Shown here one piece after another: positions 1-5,256 of a stretch of DNA of 5,256 nt. Made by a program: the position numbers and the translations under genes. Below the pieces are notes generated by a model. That model was not told where the DNA came from and made no database searches. It saw only the letters and a list, made by a program, of their open reading frames with translations. The stretch is from DATBWZ01 sp036514535 (GTDB lineage: Bacteria; JAMCPX01; DATBWZ01). How positions within the stretch are numbered: position 1 is the stretch's first letter; each line of letters starts with the position of its first letter. The DNA lies in contig DATBWZ010000071.1 in NCBI GenBank assembly GCA_036514535.1, forward strand, positions 1-5,256, in the 5' to 3' direction.

Positions 1-780
1 ATAGATCCGGGCACCCCGCTTCCTTGCAAACTCCATCTCCTCAAGGACAAGAATCCCGGCGCCCTCTGCTATAACAAACCCACCCCTCCTCTTATCAAAA
101 GGCCTGCTCGCTTTCTCCGGAGCATTATTAAACTCTGTTGAAAGCGCCTTCATGGAAGCAAATCCCGCAAGCGTAAGGGGCGTTATGGTTGATTCAGAGC
201 CTCCGGCAACCATTGCATCCGCTTCTCCCCTCTGGATCATTCTCAATGATTCACCTATCGCGTGCGCTCCGCTGGCACACGCCGAGGTGGTGCAGAAATT
301 AGGACCCTTCAGCCCAAACTCTATTGATATATGACCTGCAGCAAGATTGCCTATTACCATGGGAATAAAAAATGGCGAAACCCTCCGGTGACCAGACTCC
401 AGTAGAACGCTGTGAAAATGTTCAATTTTAGGAAGGCCTCCGATTCCAACCCCAATGATTGCGCCGGTGCGCTCTTTAAGATCATCGTTTAACACAATGC
501 CGGAGTCAGAAACAGCCATTTTCCCCGCCGCTATCGCATATTGGATAAAGAGATCCATTTTTTTAATTTCCCTTTTCTCAATAAACTCTCCGGCATTAAA
601 ATCTCTTACCTCTCCGGCAACCTGAGAGGGGATGTCTGCTGGATCAAATTTCTGAATCCTTGAAATGCCTGAGCGGCCATCACAAAGAGATATCCAGGAT
701 TTTTCTACTCCGGTTCCCAAAGGAGTAACGAGTCCGAGTCCTGTAACTACAACCCGCTTTCTTTCAGCAGGGAATGGCAT
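1..780 (-). CDS. fabF: 3-oxoacyl-ACP synthase II (beta-ketoacyl-ACP synthase, KAS II), 3' part cut off by the window edge
   Basis: FabF condenses malonyl-ACP with a growing acyl-ACP, releasing CO2, and so elongates fatty acids in the cytoplasm. The visible 260 residues run without a stop to the left edge. The N-terminus reads RRVVVTG-like (KRVVVTGLGLVTPLG, residues 8-22), typical of the thiolase-fold KAS family. The nucleophile is Cys168 in TSACASGAHAIG (165-176), followed by DAMVAGGSES (188-197), ALSTEFN and SRPFDKRRGGFVIAEGAG (225-242), all at the expected FabF positions. The family is about 410 residues long, so roughly 150 residues are missing, including the two catalytic histidines, the lysine and the FGFGGTN loop. 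The ATG directly follows an in-frame TAG, so no earlier start exists. It lies 12 bp after acpP, and no Shine-Dalgarno is visible in TCTTTTTTATAG. FabB is a less likely alternative, given the gene order and the sequence around Cys168. Confidence 0.96.
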   Translation of the reverse strand, partial: MPFPAERKRVVVTGLGLVTPLGTGVEKSWISLCDGRSGISRIQKFDPADIPSQVAGEVRDFNAGEFIEKREIKKMDLFIQYAIAAGKMAVSDSGIVLNDDLKERTGAIIGVGIGGLPKIEHFHSVLLESGHRRVSPFFIPMVIGNLAAGHISIEFGLKGPNFCTTSACASGAHAIGESLRMIQRGEADAMVAGGSESTITPLTLAGFASMKALSTEFNNAPEKASRPFDKRRGGFVIAEGAGILVLEEMEFARKRGARIY

Positions 781-792
781 CTATAAAAAAGA

Positions 793-1029
793 TTATTTGT
801 CTGACTTATTCTTTATATATGTAATCGCATCCTGCACGGTCTTTATCTTTTCAGCATCTTCATCTGGTATCTGGATACCGAACTCTTCTTCCATCTGCAT
901 GATTAGTTCAACCACATCAAGCGAATCTGCGCCAAGATCCTCGAGAAAAGATGCTTCCGATGGAACTTCTTCAATGCCCATCTCCAATTGTTTTGCAATC
1001 ATCTCTCTAACCTTTTTCTCAATTGACAT
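793..1029 (-). CDS. acpP: Acyl carrier protein
   Basis: ACP carries the growing acyl chain as a thioester on a 4'-phosphopantetheine arm and shuttles it between FabD, FabH, FabG, FabF and PlsX. The 78-residue product has the usual length and is strongly acidic. The arm attaches to Ser36 in the invariant DSL motif (GADSLDVVELIMQ, from residue 33), which starts the helix II recognition surface. It is followed by EEEFGIQIPDEDAEKIKTV, the standard second half of the four-helix bundle. The ATG start is fixed by an excellent AGGAGGTG site six bases upstream. The gene lies 22 bp after fabG and 12 bp before fabF, the most common neighbours of acpP. Holo-ACP formation needs a phosphopantetheinyl transferase that is not in this window. 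Confidence 0.99.
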   Translation of the reverse strand: MSIEKKVREMIAKQLEMGIEEVPSEASFLEDLGADSLDVVELIMQMEEEFGIQIPDEDAEKIKTVQDAITYIKNKSDK

Positions 1030-1033
1030 TTTC

Positions 1034-1041
1034 CACCTCCT
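1034..1041 (-). promoter_or_regulatory. Strong Shine-Dalgarno site of acpP
   Basis: On the minus strand, AGGAGGTG lies in the 22-bp fabG-acpP gap. It matches eight consecutive bases of the universal 16S rRNA anti-Shine-Dalgarno complement. Six bases separate AGGAGG from the ATG. It is the best ribosome site in the window and fits the high abundance expected of ACP. Confidence 0.93.
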
Positions 1042-1051
1042 GTATATTTAA

Positions 1052-1807
1052 TTACATCAACATCCCGCCATTAACTCCGATTACCTGCCCTGTAATATAT
1101 GAGGAAAGGTCGGAGCATAGGAAAAACACCACATCTGCAACCTCTCCGGGCGTCCCTAACTTTTCCACTGGAATAGCGCGTTTTATTTCATTCCTTTTCT
1201 CTTCTGAAAGGGAAGATGTCATGTCAGTTTCTATAAATCCTGGCGCCACAGCGTTAACTCTGATCCCCCTTGATGCAACCTCCCGCGCAACCGATTTTGT
1301 GAAGCCTATTACCCCTGCCTTGGCCGCACAGTAATTTGCTTGTCCTCTATTACCCGTAATGCCTACAACGGAGGTGAGATTAACAATAGACCCGGATCGT
1401 TGTTTTAACATCGTCCGCAAAACAGCCCTCGTACAGAAGAACACGCCGTTGAGGTTTGTATGTATCACCTTTAACCATTCTTCGCTCTTCATTCTGACTA
1501 ACAAATTGTCCATGGTGGTCCCGGCATTATTAACAAGTATATCTATTCTGCCGTACTTATCCAAAATACCGTCAAAGGCATTCTTCACATCATTCTCAGA
1601 TGACACATCAAAACGAACTGCTTCCCCCGTTCCTCCGGAGGATTTTAACTCGTTAACCACCTGGAGGGCTTTCTTCTCGTTGGTCAGATAATTGACTATA
1701 ACAGCAGCCCCACCGGAGGCAAGGTTCAATGCCACAGCGCTGCCTATCCCCCTGGATCCGCCTGTCACCACTGCTATTTTTCCTGTCAATTCAATATTCT
1801 TCGCCAA
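1052..1807 (-). CDS. fabG: 3-oxoacyl-ACP reductase (beta-ketoacyl-ACP reductase), TTG start
   Basis: FabG reduces 3-oxoacyl-ACP to (R)-3-hydroxyacyl-ACP with NADPH, the first reduction of each elongation cycle. The 251-residue protein is a classical short-chain dehydrogenase/reductase of normal length. It has the nucleotide-binding TGGSRGIG (15-22), a DV pair (67-68) for the adenine ring, NNAG (93-96), and the tetrad Asn118, Ser146, Tyr159 and Lys163 (NYCAAK). It also has the PG turn (189-190) and the C-terminal GVNGG. The start is TTG at 1807. An in-frame TAA lies five codons upstream with no ATG or GTG between, and the next ATG (codon 96) would remove the Rossmann core. GGAAGG lies five bases upstream of the TTG, and only one base separates the gene from the fabD stop. 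Other SDR reductases look alike, but the position between fabD and acpP makes FabG nearly certain. Confidence 0.97.
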   Translation of the reverse strand: MAKNIELTGKIAVVTGGSRGIGSAVALNLASGGAAVIVNYLTNEKKALQVVNELKSSGGTGEAVRFDVSSENDVKNAFDGILDKYGRIDILVNNAGTTMDNLLVRMKSEEWLKVIHTNLNGVFFCTRAVLRTMLKQRSGSIVNLTSVVGITGNRGQANYCAAKAGVIGFTKSVAREVASRGIRVNAVAPGFIETDMTSSLSEEKRNEIKRAIPVEKLGTPGEVADVVFFLCSDLSSYITGQVIGVNGGMLM

Positions 1808-1808
1808 G

Positions 1809-2762
1809 TCAACCTTCCCTTATAATCTGCAGAGCGGGATTAAAATCATCCGGTTTTTCTATATTAACCACAGAAACATTTTTGTCAATCCTTTTTATAA
1901 GTCCAGCGAGAACCTTGCCAGGGCCAATCTCTATAAAAAGTCTCACTCCATCCTTGATTATAGTCCGGACACACTCCACCCAGAGCACGGGTTTGCTAAC
2001 CTGTTCCAAAAGAAGGCGTCTGAAGGCTTCTCCGTTAAAAACCTTCTGGGCATTAACATTTGCAACTACAGGAACTGCCATTTTCCCGAACTCCACTCTA
2101 TCAAGGTCATCGCTTAACCGGGCTGCGGCAGGAAGCATAAGCGAGCAATGAAACGGAGCGCTGACCTTCAGGGAGATGCATCTTTTTGCACCCATTGTCC
2201 GGGCATTTTCCATACATCGCTCTACAGCCTTCCCATTGCCCGCAATGACAATCTGGTCAGGCGCATTATAATTTGCAACCTCAAGAACATCCCCGTTCCT
2301 TGATTTTTCCATTGCTGCTCTCACCGTTTCTATATCAATGCCAATTATAGCGGCCATGCTTCCGGTCCCCACCGGCACTGCTGACTGCATGTACCTTCCC
2401 CTGTTCCTCACAAGACGGACAGCGTCTTCAAAACCAAGCGCTCCCGATGCTACAAGAGCGGAATATTCCCCCAGGCTGTGTCCCGAATAAATCTTAGGAG
2501 AAAACTCCAGGAGGGAACTGAACTCATTGTACAGCGCTATACTATGTGTTAGTATTGCCGGCTGGGCATTTTCCGTCAGCATCAGTTCTTCCATGGATCC
2601 CTCAAAACATAGACTGCTTAGTTTTTTGCCGAGAGCTCTGTCCGCTGTATGAAAACATTCTTTTGCTGAATCCGAATATTCATAAATTTCCCTGCCCATT
2701 CCCGCATACTGCGATCCCTGACCCGGAAAAACTATCGCAACTGGCGAAGAATCCCGCTGCAT
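1809..2762 (-). CDS. fabD: Malonyl-CoA:ACP transacylase
   Basis: FabD moves the malonyl group from malonyl-CoA to holo-ACP, supplying the two-carbon extender for FabH and FabF. The 317-residue product is close to the family's usual 305-320. It has the N-terminal FPGQGSQ (oxyanion Gln15), the nucleophile Ser96 in GHSLGEY, Arg121 (RNRGRYMQ) that holds the malonyl carboxylate, the catalytic His205 in SAPFHCSLM, and GPGKVL near the C-terminus. I chose ATG at 2762 because AGGTGG lies five bases upstream. It begins two bases after the fabH stop. A GTG at 2771 is also in frame, would add three residues and would overlap fabH by seven bases, but its nearest purine-rich site is about 13 bases away. 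It is followed directly by fabG with a one-base gap. The length and single domain argue against a polyketide-synthase acyltransferase. Confidence 0.97.
   Translation of the reverse strand: MQRDSSPVAIVFPGQGSQYAGMGREIYEYSDSAKECFHTADRALGKKLSSLCFEGSMEELMLTENAQPAILTHSIALYNEFSSLLEFSPKIYSGHSLGEYSALVASGALGFEDAVRLVRNRGRYMQSAVPVGTGSMAAIIGIDIETVRAAMEKSRNGDVLEVANYNAPDQIVIAGNGKAVERCMENARTMGAKRCISLKVSAPFHCSLMLPAAARLSDDLDRVEFGKMAVPVVANVNAQKVFNGEAFRRLLLEQVSKPVLWVECVRTIIKDGVRLFIEIGPGKVLAGLIKRIDKNVSVVNIEKPDDFNPALQIIREG
1813..1820 (-). promoter_or_regulatory. Shine-Dalgarno site of fabG
   Basis: AGGGAAGG on the minus strand lies within the last codons of fabD, five bases before the TTG start. It is a moderate site, and its spacing supports choosing TTG at 1807 as the real start. 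Confidence 0.7.
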
Positions 2763-2764
2763 GC

Positions 2765-3748
2765 CTACCACCTGAGCAGAACCGCTCCCCAGGTCAACCC
2801 CGATCCGAAAGAAGCAAGAAGCACCCTATCGCCCTTTTTTACCCTGCCTTTTCTAACTGCCTCGTCCAGCGCAATGGGGATTGAAGCAGCTGACGTATTC
2901 CCATACAGAGCCAGATTTACAAATACTTTATCCTTATCTATCCTCAGATTTCTGACAACCGATTCAATAATTCTGATGTTTGCCTGATGGGGGATAAAAA
3001 GATCCACATCCCTTATATCCAGTCCCGCATCATCAAGAACCTCTTCAGCCGCGTCCACCATTAGTTTAACTGCAAACTTAAAAATTTTCCTTCCATTCAT
3101 TTTGATGAAATGCATGCGTTTCATCAAGGTTTTATCAGCAGGCGGATAGACCGACCCGCCGCCAGGAATATTCAGAAGTCCCCACCTGCTGCCATCTGAA
3201 TATAGTCGCCAGGATACCAGACCGCAATCCCTTCTACCAGAAGATAGAACAACTGCGCCCGCTCCGTCGCCAAACAAAATACATGTGGAACGATCAGAGT
3301 AATCCGTAAACTTGGACAGTGTATCCGCTCCCACCACAAGCGCCTTCTTGCCCTTGCCCTGTTTTACAAGAGACTCGGCAATAACAAGCGAATAGAGAAA
3401 ACCGGAGCACGCAGCTGAAATATCAAATGCAAGCGCTTTTTTAGCTCCCAATTGATCCTGAAGAATACATGCTGCGGAGGGCATATAGAAGTCAGGAGTA
3501 ACCGTTCCAAATATTATGATGTCCAGGTCTTTTGCCTCAGTTTTTGCCTGTTTCAGGGCGCGGAGCGAAGCATGGTATGCCATCCGGGCAGAGCCCTGCC
3601 CCTCGTTTGCCATTCGCCTTTCTTTGATTCCTGTTCTCTCGGTTATCCATTCATCCGAGGTATCCACCATATGAGAGAGGTCAGCATTTGATATGACTTT
3701 AGCTGGAACGAATGAGCCGGTGCCGGCAATTTTGAAATGCAAATTCAA
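2765..3748 (-). CDS. fabH: 3-oxoacyl-ACP synthase III (KAS III), TTG start
   Basis: FabH starts fatty-acid synthesis by condensing an acyl-CoA primer, usually acetyl-CoA, with malonyl-ACP. The 327-residue protein has normal length and the full Cys-His-Asn triad: Cys114 (SAACSGF), His254 (PHQANIRI) and Asn284 (YGNTSAAS). It also has GTGSFVP (9-15), DTSDEWITERTGI (29-41), FGDGAGAVVL (159-168) and a C-terminal SFGSGLTWGAVLLRW. The start is TTG at 3748, overlapping the plsX stop in a TTGA four-base overlap. An in-frame TAG lies four codons upstream with no ATG or GTG between. A second TTG at codon 3 is possible and would match the E. coli N-terminus better in length. Aligned by motif, the residue at the primer pocket (Phe87 in E. 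coli) is Met89 here, so the primer preference is not certain. The intact catalytic triad argues against a decarboxylation-only or degenerate homologue. Confidence 0.97.
   Translation of the reverse strand: MNLHFKIAGTGSFVPAKVISNADLSHMVDTSDEWITERTGIKERRMANEGQGSARMAYHASLRALKQAKTEAKDLDIIIFGTVTPDFYMPSAACILQDQLGAKKALAFDISAACSGFLYSLVIAESLVKQGKGKKALVVGADTLSKFTDYSDRSTCILFGDGAGAVVLSSGRRDCGLVSWRLYSDGSRWGLLNIPGGGSVYPPADKTLMKRMHFIKMNGRKIFKFAVKLMVDAAEEVLDDAGLDIRDVDLFIPHQANIRIIESVVRNLRIDKDKVFVNLALYGNTSAASIPIALDEAVRKGRVKKGDRVLLASFGSGLTWGAVLLRW
2768..2773 (-). promoter_or_regulatory. Shine-Dalgarno site of fabD
   Basis: AGGTGG on the minus strand covers the last two sense codons of fabH and lies five bases before ATG 2762. 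It favours that ATG over the in-frame GTG at 2771, with which it overlaps. Confidence 0.6.
3102..3127 (-). repeat. Perfect 9-bp inverted repeat inside fabH
   Basis: TTGATGAAA and its exact complement TTTCATCAA flank an eight-base loop (CGCATGCA on the minus strand). The mRNA could form a nine-pair AU-rich stem. It lies in the fabH codons for L-M-K-R-M-H-F-I-K (residues about 208-216). No U-run follows directly, so it is not an intrinsic terminator. A repeat like this can arise by chance in 5 kb. Confidence 0.5.
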
Positions 3749-4785
3749 TACCCTACCCTACCGGTTTCGTTTTTCATGTCCCAGTTTTTGTGAAGTTCGT
3801 CAACTATTTTTTCATTAACTCCTTTTTCAAGGTAATCGTTAGCCATAATGATTGCATTTTTAAGCGCCTTCGCAGAAGAACGGCCATGAGATATAATAGC
3901 AAGCCCCTTGACCCCTATTAGCGGCGCCCCTCCGTATTCGGAATAATCCCACCGTTTTTTCACCTTTTTTAAAGTTGGCAAAGCGAGGAGCATGCCGAAT
4001 AATGCCATCGGACTCTTTTTCACTGACGCCTTGATAAGTGTTCCCATAGTTTCCGCAAGACCTTCGCTTGTTTTCAGAAAAATATTCCCCACAAAGCCAT
4101 CGCAGACAATAACATCCACATCTCCACGGAATATATCCCTGCCCTCAATATAGCCTGTATAATTTAGGCTGCTCTTTTTGAGAATGCTGTGCACGGCACG
4201 GGTTAATTCATTACCCTTAGAATCCTCTGTACCGTTGTTGAGCACACCGATTGTGGGAGACGGCTTTCCGAGCATATTTCGCGCATAAACACTGCCCATA
4301 GCAGCAAATTGTATAAGGTGTTCCGGTTTGCAGTCAACATTTGCGCCCATATCCAGAACAACGGTTGGACCCTTCATCGTCGGCATCATGCCAGCAATTG
4401 CCGGTCTGTCAACACCGTTCAATCTTCCTAAAATAAAGATCGCACCGGCCATAAATGCGCCTGAATTACCGGCACTCACAACAGCCCCCGCCTTTCCCTC
4501 ATGAACCATTCTGATCGCTACCATCATGGAGGATTCTTTTTTCTTCCGGATAGCTGCCGAAGGATGATCCTCCATTGTGACAACATCATCCGTATGATGG
4601 ATCATCAGATCCGATTCGCTGAGTCCTAATTTTTTGCAGGCGTCCCTTAGTTTAGGCTCACTGCCAACAATAATGGGTTTTATGCCCTTATCCTTGTATA
4701 CCTGAACAGCAGCTTCAACCTCAGGAAAGGGACAGTTATCCGAGCCCATCCCATCCAGAGCAAATATCTTATCACTCAACCTCAA
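3745..4785 (-). CDS. plsX: Phosphate acyltransferase (acyl-ACP:phosphate transacylase), TTG start
   Basis: PlsX turns acyl-ACP and phosphate into acyl-phosphate, which the membrane enzyme PlsY uses to acylate glycerol-3-phosphate. It is a peripheral membrane protein. The 346 residues match the family length. Conserved blocks are ALDGMGSDN (9-17), DHPSAAIRKKK (73-83), VSAGNSGA (103-110), LDMGANVDCKPEHL (144-157), VCDGFVGNIFLKTSEG (227-242), YGGAPLIGVKG (284-294) and SHGRSS. The stretch at about 255-280, hydrophobic then lysine-rich (ALFGMLLALP then KKVKKRW), fits the membrane-contacting helices known in this family. The start is TTG: a TAA lies immediately upstream in frame, TTG recurs at codon 3, and the first ATG (codon 13) falls inside the conserved N-terminal motif. 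The gene overlaps rpmF by 14 bases. GGAG is about 12 bases upstream, too far to be a good site. Ser15 replaces the usual Gly of the MGGD motif. Confidence 0.96.
   Translation of the reverse strand: MRLSDKIFALDGMGSDNCPFPEVEAAVQVYKDKGIKPIIVGSEPKLRDACKKLGLSESDLMIHHTDDVVTMEDHPSAAIRKKKESSMMVAIRMVHEGKAGAVVSAGNSGAFMAGAIFILGRLNGVDRPAIAGMMPTMKGPTVVLDMGANVDCKPEHLIQFAAMGSVYARNMLGKPSPTIGVLNNGTEDSKGNELTRAVHSILKKSSLNYTGYIEGRDIFRGDVDVIVCDGFVGNIFLKTSEGLAETMGTLIKASVKKSPMALFGMLLALPTLKKVKKRWDYSEYGGAPLIGVKGLAIISHGRSSAKALKNAIIMANDYLEKGVNEKIVDELHKNWDMKNETGRVGY
3749..3762 (-). repeat. GGGTA micro-repeat that also holds the fabH ribosome site
   Basis: On the minus strand the sequence reads GGTAGGGTAGGGTA: two full GGGTA units preceded by a GGTA. 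It encodes the end of plsX (G-R-V-G-Y) and runs up to the fabH TTG. The upstream AGGG (3759-3756) is seven bases from TTG 3748 and is the most plausible Shine-Dalgarno; the second GGG lies only two bases away. The unit length of five means a gain or loss would shift the plsX frame and move the ribosome site. Confidence 0.55.
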
Positions 4786-4948
4786 TTACGGCTCTATCTC
4801 CATAATAACCGCAGTTCGGGCAGACCCTGTGTGGAAGTTTAGGCTCATTGCATCTTGAACATTTACTCAAAGAAGAATGGGACAGCTTAATGTGTGCCCT
4901 GTGTTTTCTCTGTCTCGTCTTGGAGCGCCTGCGTTTTGGATTTGGCAT
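4772..4948 (-). CDS. rpmF: Large-subunit ribosomal protein bL32
   Basis: bL32 is a small structural protein of the 50S subunit. The 58-residue product starts MPNPKRRRSKTRQRKHRAH, the hallmark basic N-terminus that threads into 23S rRNA. It carries two CxxC pairs, Cys30/Cys33 and Cys43/Cys46 (C-S-R-C and C-P-N-C), joined by NEPKLPHRV, so it is the zinc-binding form of L32. The length is typical (about 56-60). ATG at 4948 is set by AGGAGG five bases upstream, which lies inside the end of the yceD gene, and one base separates the two genes. The last 14 bases overlap the start of plsX. The yceD-rpmF-plsX order is one of the most conserved neighbourhoods of this gene. Confidence 0.97.
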   Translation of the reverse strand: MPNPKRRRSKTRQRKHRAHIKLSHSSLSKCSRCNEPKLPHRVCPNCGYYGDRAVIEVE

Positions 4949-4949
4949 A

Positions 4950-5256
4950 TTATCCTCCTGTTACCTTTTTGGGAAAAACATCTTTTAATTTATTAAATGT
5001 GGGGATTATCTTTTCCTGTCTACAACCGCATTCGGTTGTATTGAGATTTGAACCGCATTGGGGGCAGAGGCCCGGGCAATCATCCGAACACTTAGGATAA
5101 TCCGGCACAGACAGCACCACCTGCTCGGTTATAATCCCCTCAAGGTCAAGTATGTCTCCATTTAAAAATTCCGCTTCTATATTTTCATCAGTTAGTTCCA
5201 TCTCGTCAGAAGCTGTGTCCGTTTCTTCTTTTTTAAAAAATATCAGCGAAAAATCT
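4950..5256 (-). CDS. yceD: YceD/DUF177 family protein, 5' part cut off by the window edge
   Basis: The reading frame is open from the right edge, giving 101 visible C-terminal residues. An internal ATG at 5201 is probably not the start, because the frame continues upstream and the family is usually about 160-180 residues long. The visible part has the DUF177 signature: an acidic stretch, NGDILDLEGIITEQVVLSVP, then a cysteine cluster C56-x3-C60-x3-C64-x2-C67 in KCSDDCPGLCPQCGSNLN, and C76-x-C78 (ECGC), counted from the first visible codon. These cysteines probably bind metal, which is an inference from their spacing. Members of the family sit before rpmF and have been linked to 23S rRNA accumulation in bacteria and chloroplasts; the molecular role is not settled. 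The stop is one base before rpmF, whose ribosome site lies inside this gene, so the two are likely translated together. Confidence 0.93.
   Translation of the reverse strand, partial: DFSLIFFKKEETDTASDEMELTDENIEAEFLNGDILDLEGIITEQVVLSVPDYPKCSDDCPGLCPQCGSNLNTTECGCRQEKIIPTFNKLKDVFPKKVTGG
4954..4959 (-). promoter_or_regulatory. Strong Shine-Dalgarno site of rpmF
   Basis: AGGAGG on the minus strand lies within the last codons of yceD (T-G-G), five bases before the rpmF ATG. It is a consensus site with good spacing, as expected for a ribosomal protein made in large amounts. Confidence 0.92.
5021..5040 (-). repeat. Perfect 8-bp hairpin inside yceD, upstream of rpmF
   Basis: TACAACCG and its exact complement CGGTTGTA enclose a four-base loop (AATG on the minus strand). 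The stem encodes N-T-T-E-C-G-C, the last part of the DUF177 cysteine cluster. It lies about 70 bases before the rpmF start. No U-run follows, so it is not an intrinsic terminator. The arms are compatible with chance in a window of this size. Confidence 0.5.

Larger units (their letters stand above)
1..5256 (-). other. Single yceD-rpmF-plsX-fabHDG-acpP-fabF transcription unit, open at both ends
   Basis: All eight genes share one strand. The junctions in order are: 1 bp gap, 14 bp overlap, 4 bp overlap, 2 bp gap, 1 bp gap, 22 bp gap and 12 bp gap. There is no room for an internal terminator between genes and no convincing promoter in any gap, so co-transcription and translational coupling are likely. 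Control sites for the operon must lie to the right of this window or within coding sequence. Confidence 0.85.

Noticed and set aside
152..334. Plus-strand open frame antisense to fabF
   Set aside because: It has no recognisable motif or ribosome site and lies wholly within well-supported minus-strand fabF; it is a shadow frame.
782..820. A/T-rich imperfect inverted repeat around the acpP stop, considered as a terminator after acpP
   Set aside because: The arms match imperfectly with almost no G-C pairs, and fabF follows within 12 bp; it is not a credible intrinsic terminator.
665..1051. Plus-strand open frame across fabF, acpP and the gap
   Set aside because: Low-complexity serine-rich translation antisense to acpP, with no family resemblance.
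1631..1642. 12-bp palindrome TCCTCCGGAGGA inside fabG, holding both GGAGGA and its complement
   Set aside because: It encodes S-S-G-G in a normal reading frame, and a six-base half-site palindrome is expected about once by chance in 5 kb. No start codon follows.
106..1642. Many CTCCGG/CCGGAG words, considered as a scattered recognition motif
   Set aside because: They fall mostly on Ala-Gly-Glu and Pro-Glu codons (GCC GGA GAG and similar) in coding frame, so codon use explains them.
1692..2151. Two overlapping plus-strand open frames opposite fabG and fabD
   Set aside because: They overlap each other in different frames, show no motifs and are antisense to intact genes.
4950..5201. Calling yceD as a complete 83-residue gene from the internal ATG at 5201
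   Set aside because: The frame stays open to the window edge, there is no ribosome site before that ATG, and the family needs an N-terminal half; the gene is better called partial.
5229..5240. A6/T6 run in yceD that includes A-AAA-AAG, a known slippery sequence for ribosomal frameshifting
   Set aside because: The zero frame reads TTT TTT AAA AAA GAA, so the heptamer is not in the phase required for a tandem -1 slip, and the frame is open without any shift.

Overview
The window carries one tightly packed block of eight genes, all read from the minus strand (right to left here). In transcription order they are a partial yceD/DUF177 gene, rpmF, plsX, fabH, fabD, fabG, acpP and a partial fabF. 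This is the classic bacterial ribosomal-protein plus type II fatty-acid-synthesis cluster. No plus-strand gene, RNA gene, mobile element or CRISPR array is supported. The longest gap between genes is 22 bp, so no stretch over 300 bases lacks a gene. Neither the promoter nor the terminator lies inside the window: the operon enters at the right edge within yceD and leaves at the left edge within fabF.

How the genes work together: PlsX makes acyl-phosphate from acyl-ACP, linking fatty-acid synthesis to phospholipid synthesis. FabD loads malonate from malonyl-CoA onto ACP (acpP). FabH starts the chain by condensing acetyl-CoA (or a similar primer) with malonyl-ACP. FabG performs the first, NADPH-dependent reduction of each cycle, and FabF elongates. 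The upstream pair belongs to the ribosome: bL32 and the YceD protein, whose family is linked to 23S rRNA accumulation. The dehydratase and enoyl-reductase needed to finish the cycle are not in the window.

Organism: the gene order yceD-rpmF-plsX-fabH-fabD-fabG-acpP-fabF, base composition of roughly 45 % G+C by eye, and strong AGGAGG ribosome sites suggest a free-living bacterium. The order is widespread among Gram-negative groups (for example proteobacteria, former deltaproteobacteria and Nitrospirota-like lineages). I cannot fix the phylum by reading alone.

Every catalytic residue checked is present, so this looks like an ordinary, intact core-metabolism operon and not a new system. The points most worth a second look concern translation. 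Three of the seven visible start codons (plsX, fabH, fabG) must be TTG or a similarly rare codon, because in-frame stops lie just upstream. Shine-Dalgarno strength varies sharply and is best for rpmF and acpP, while fabF and plsX have almost none. Two perfect small hairpins sit inside coding sequence (in yceD and fabH).
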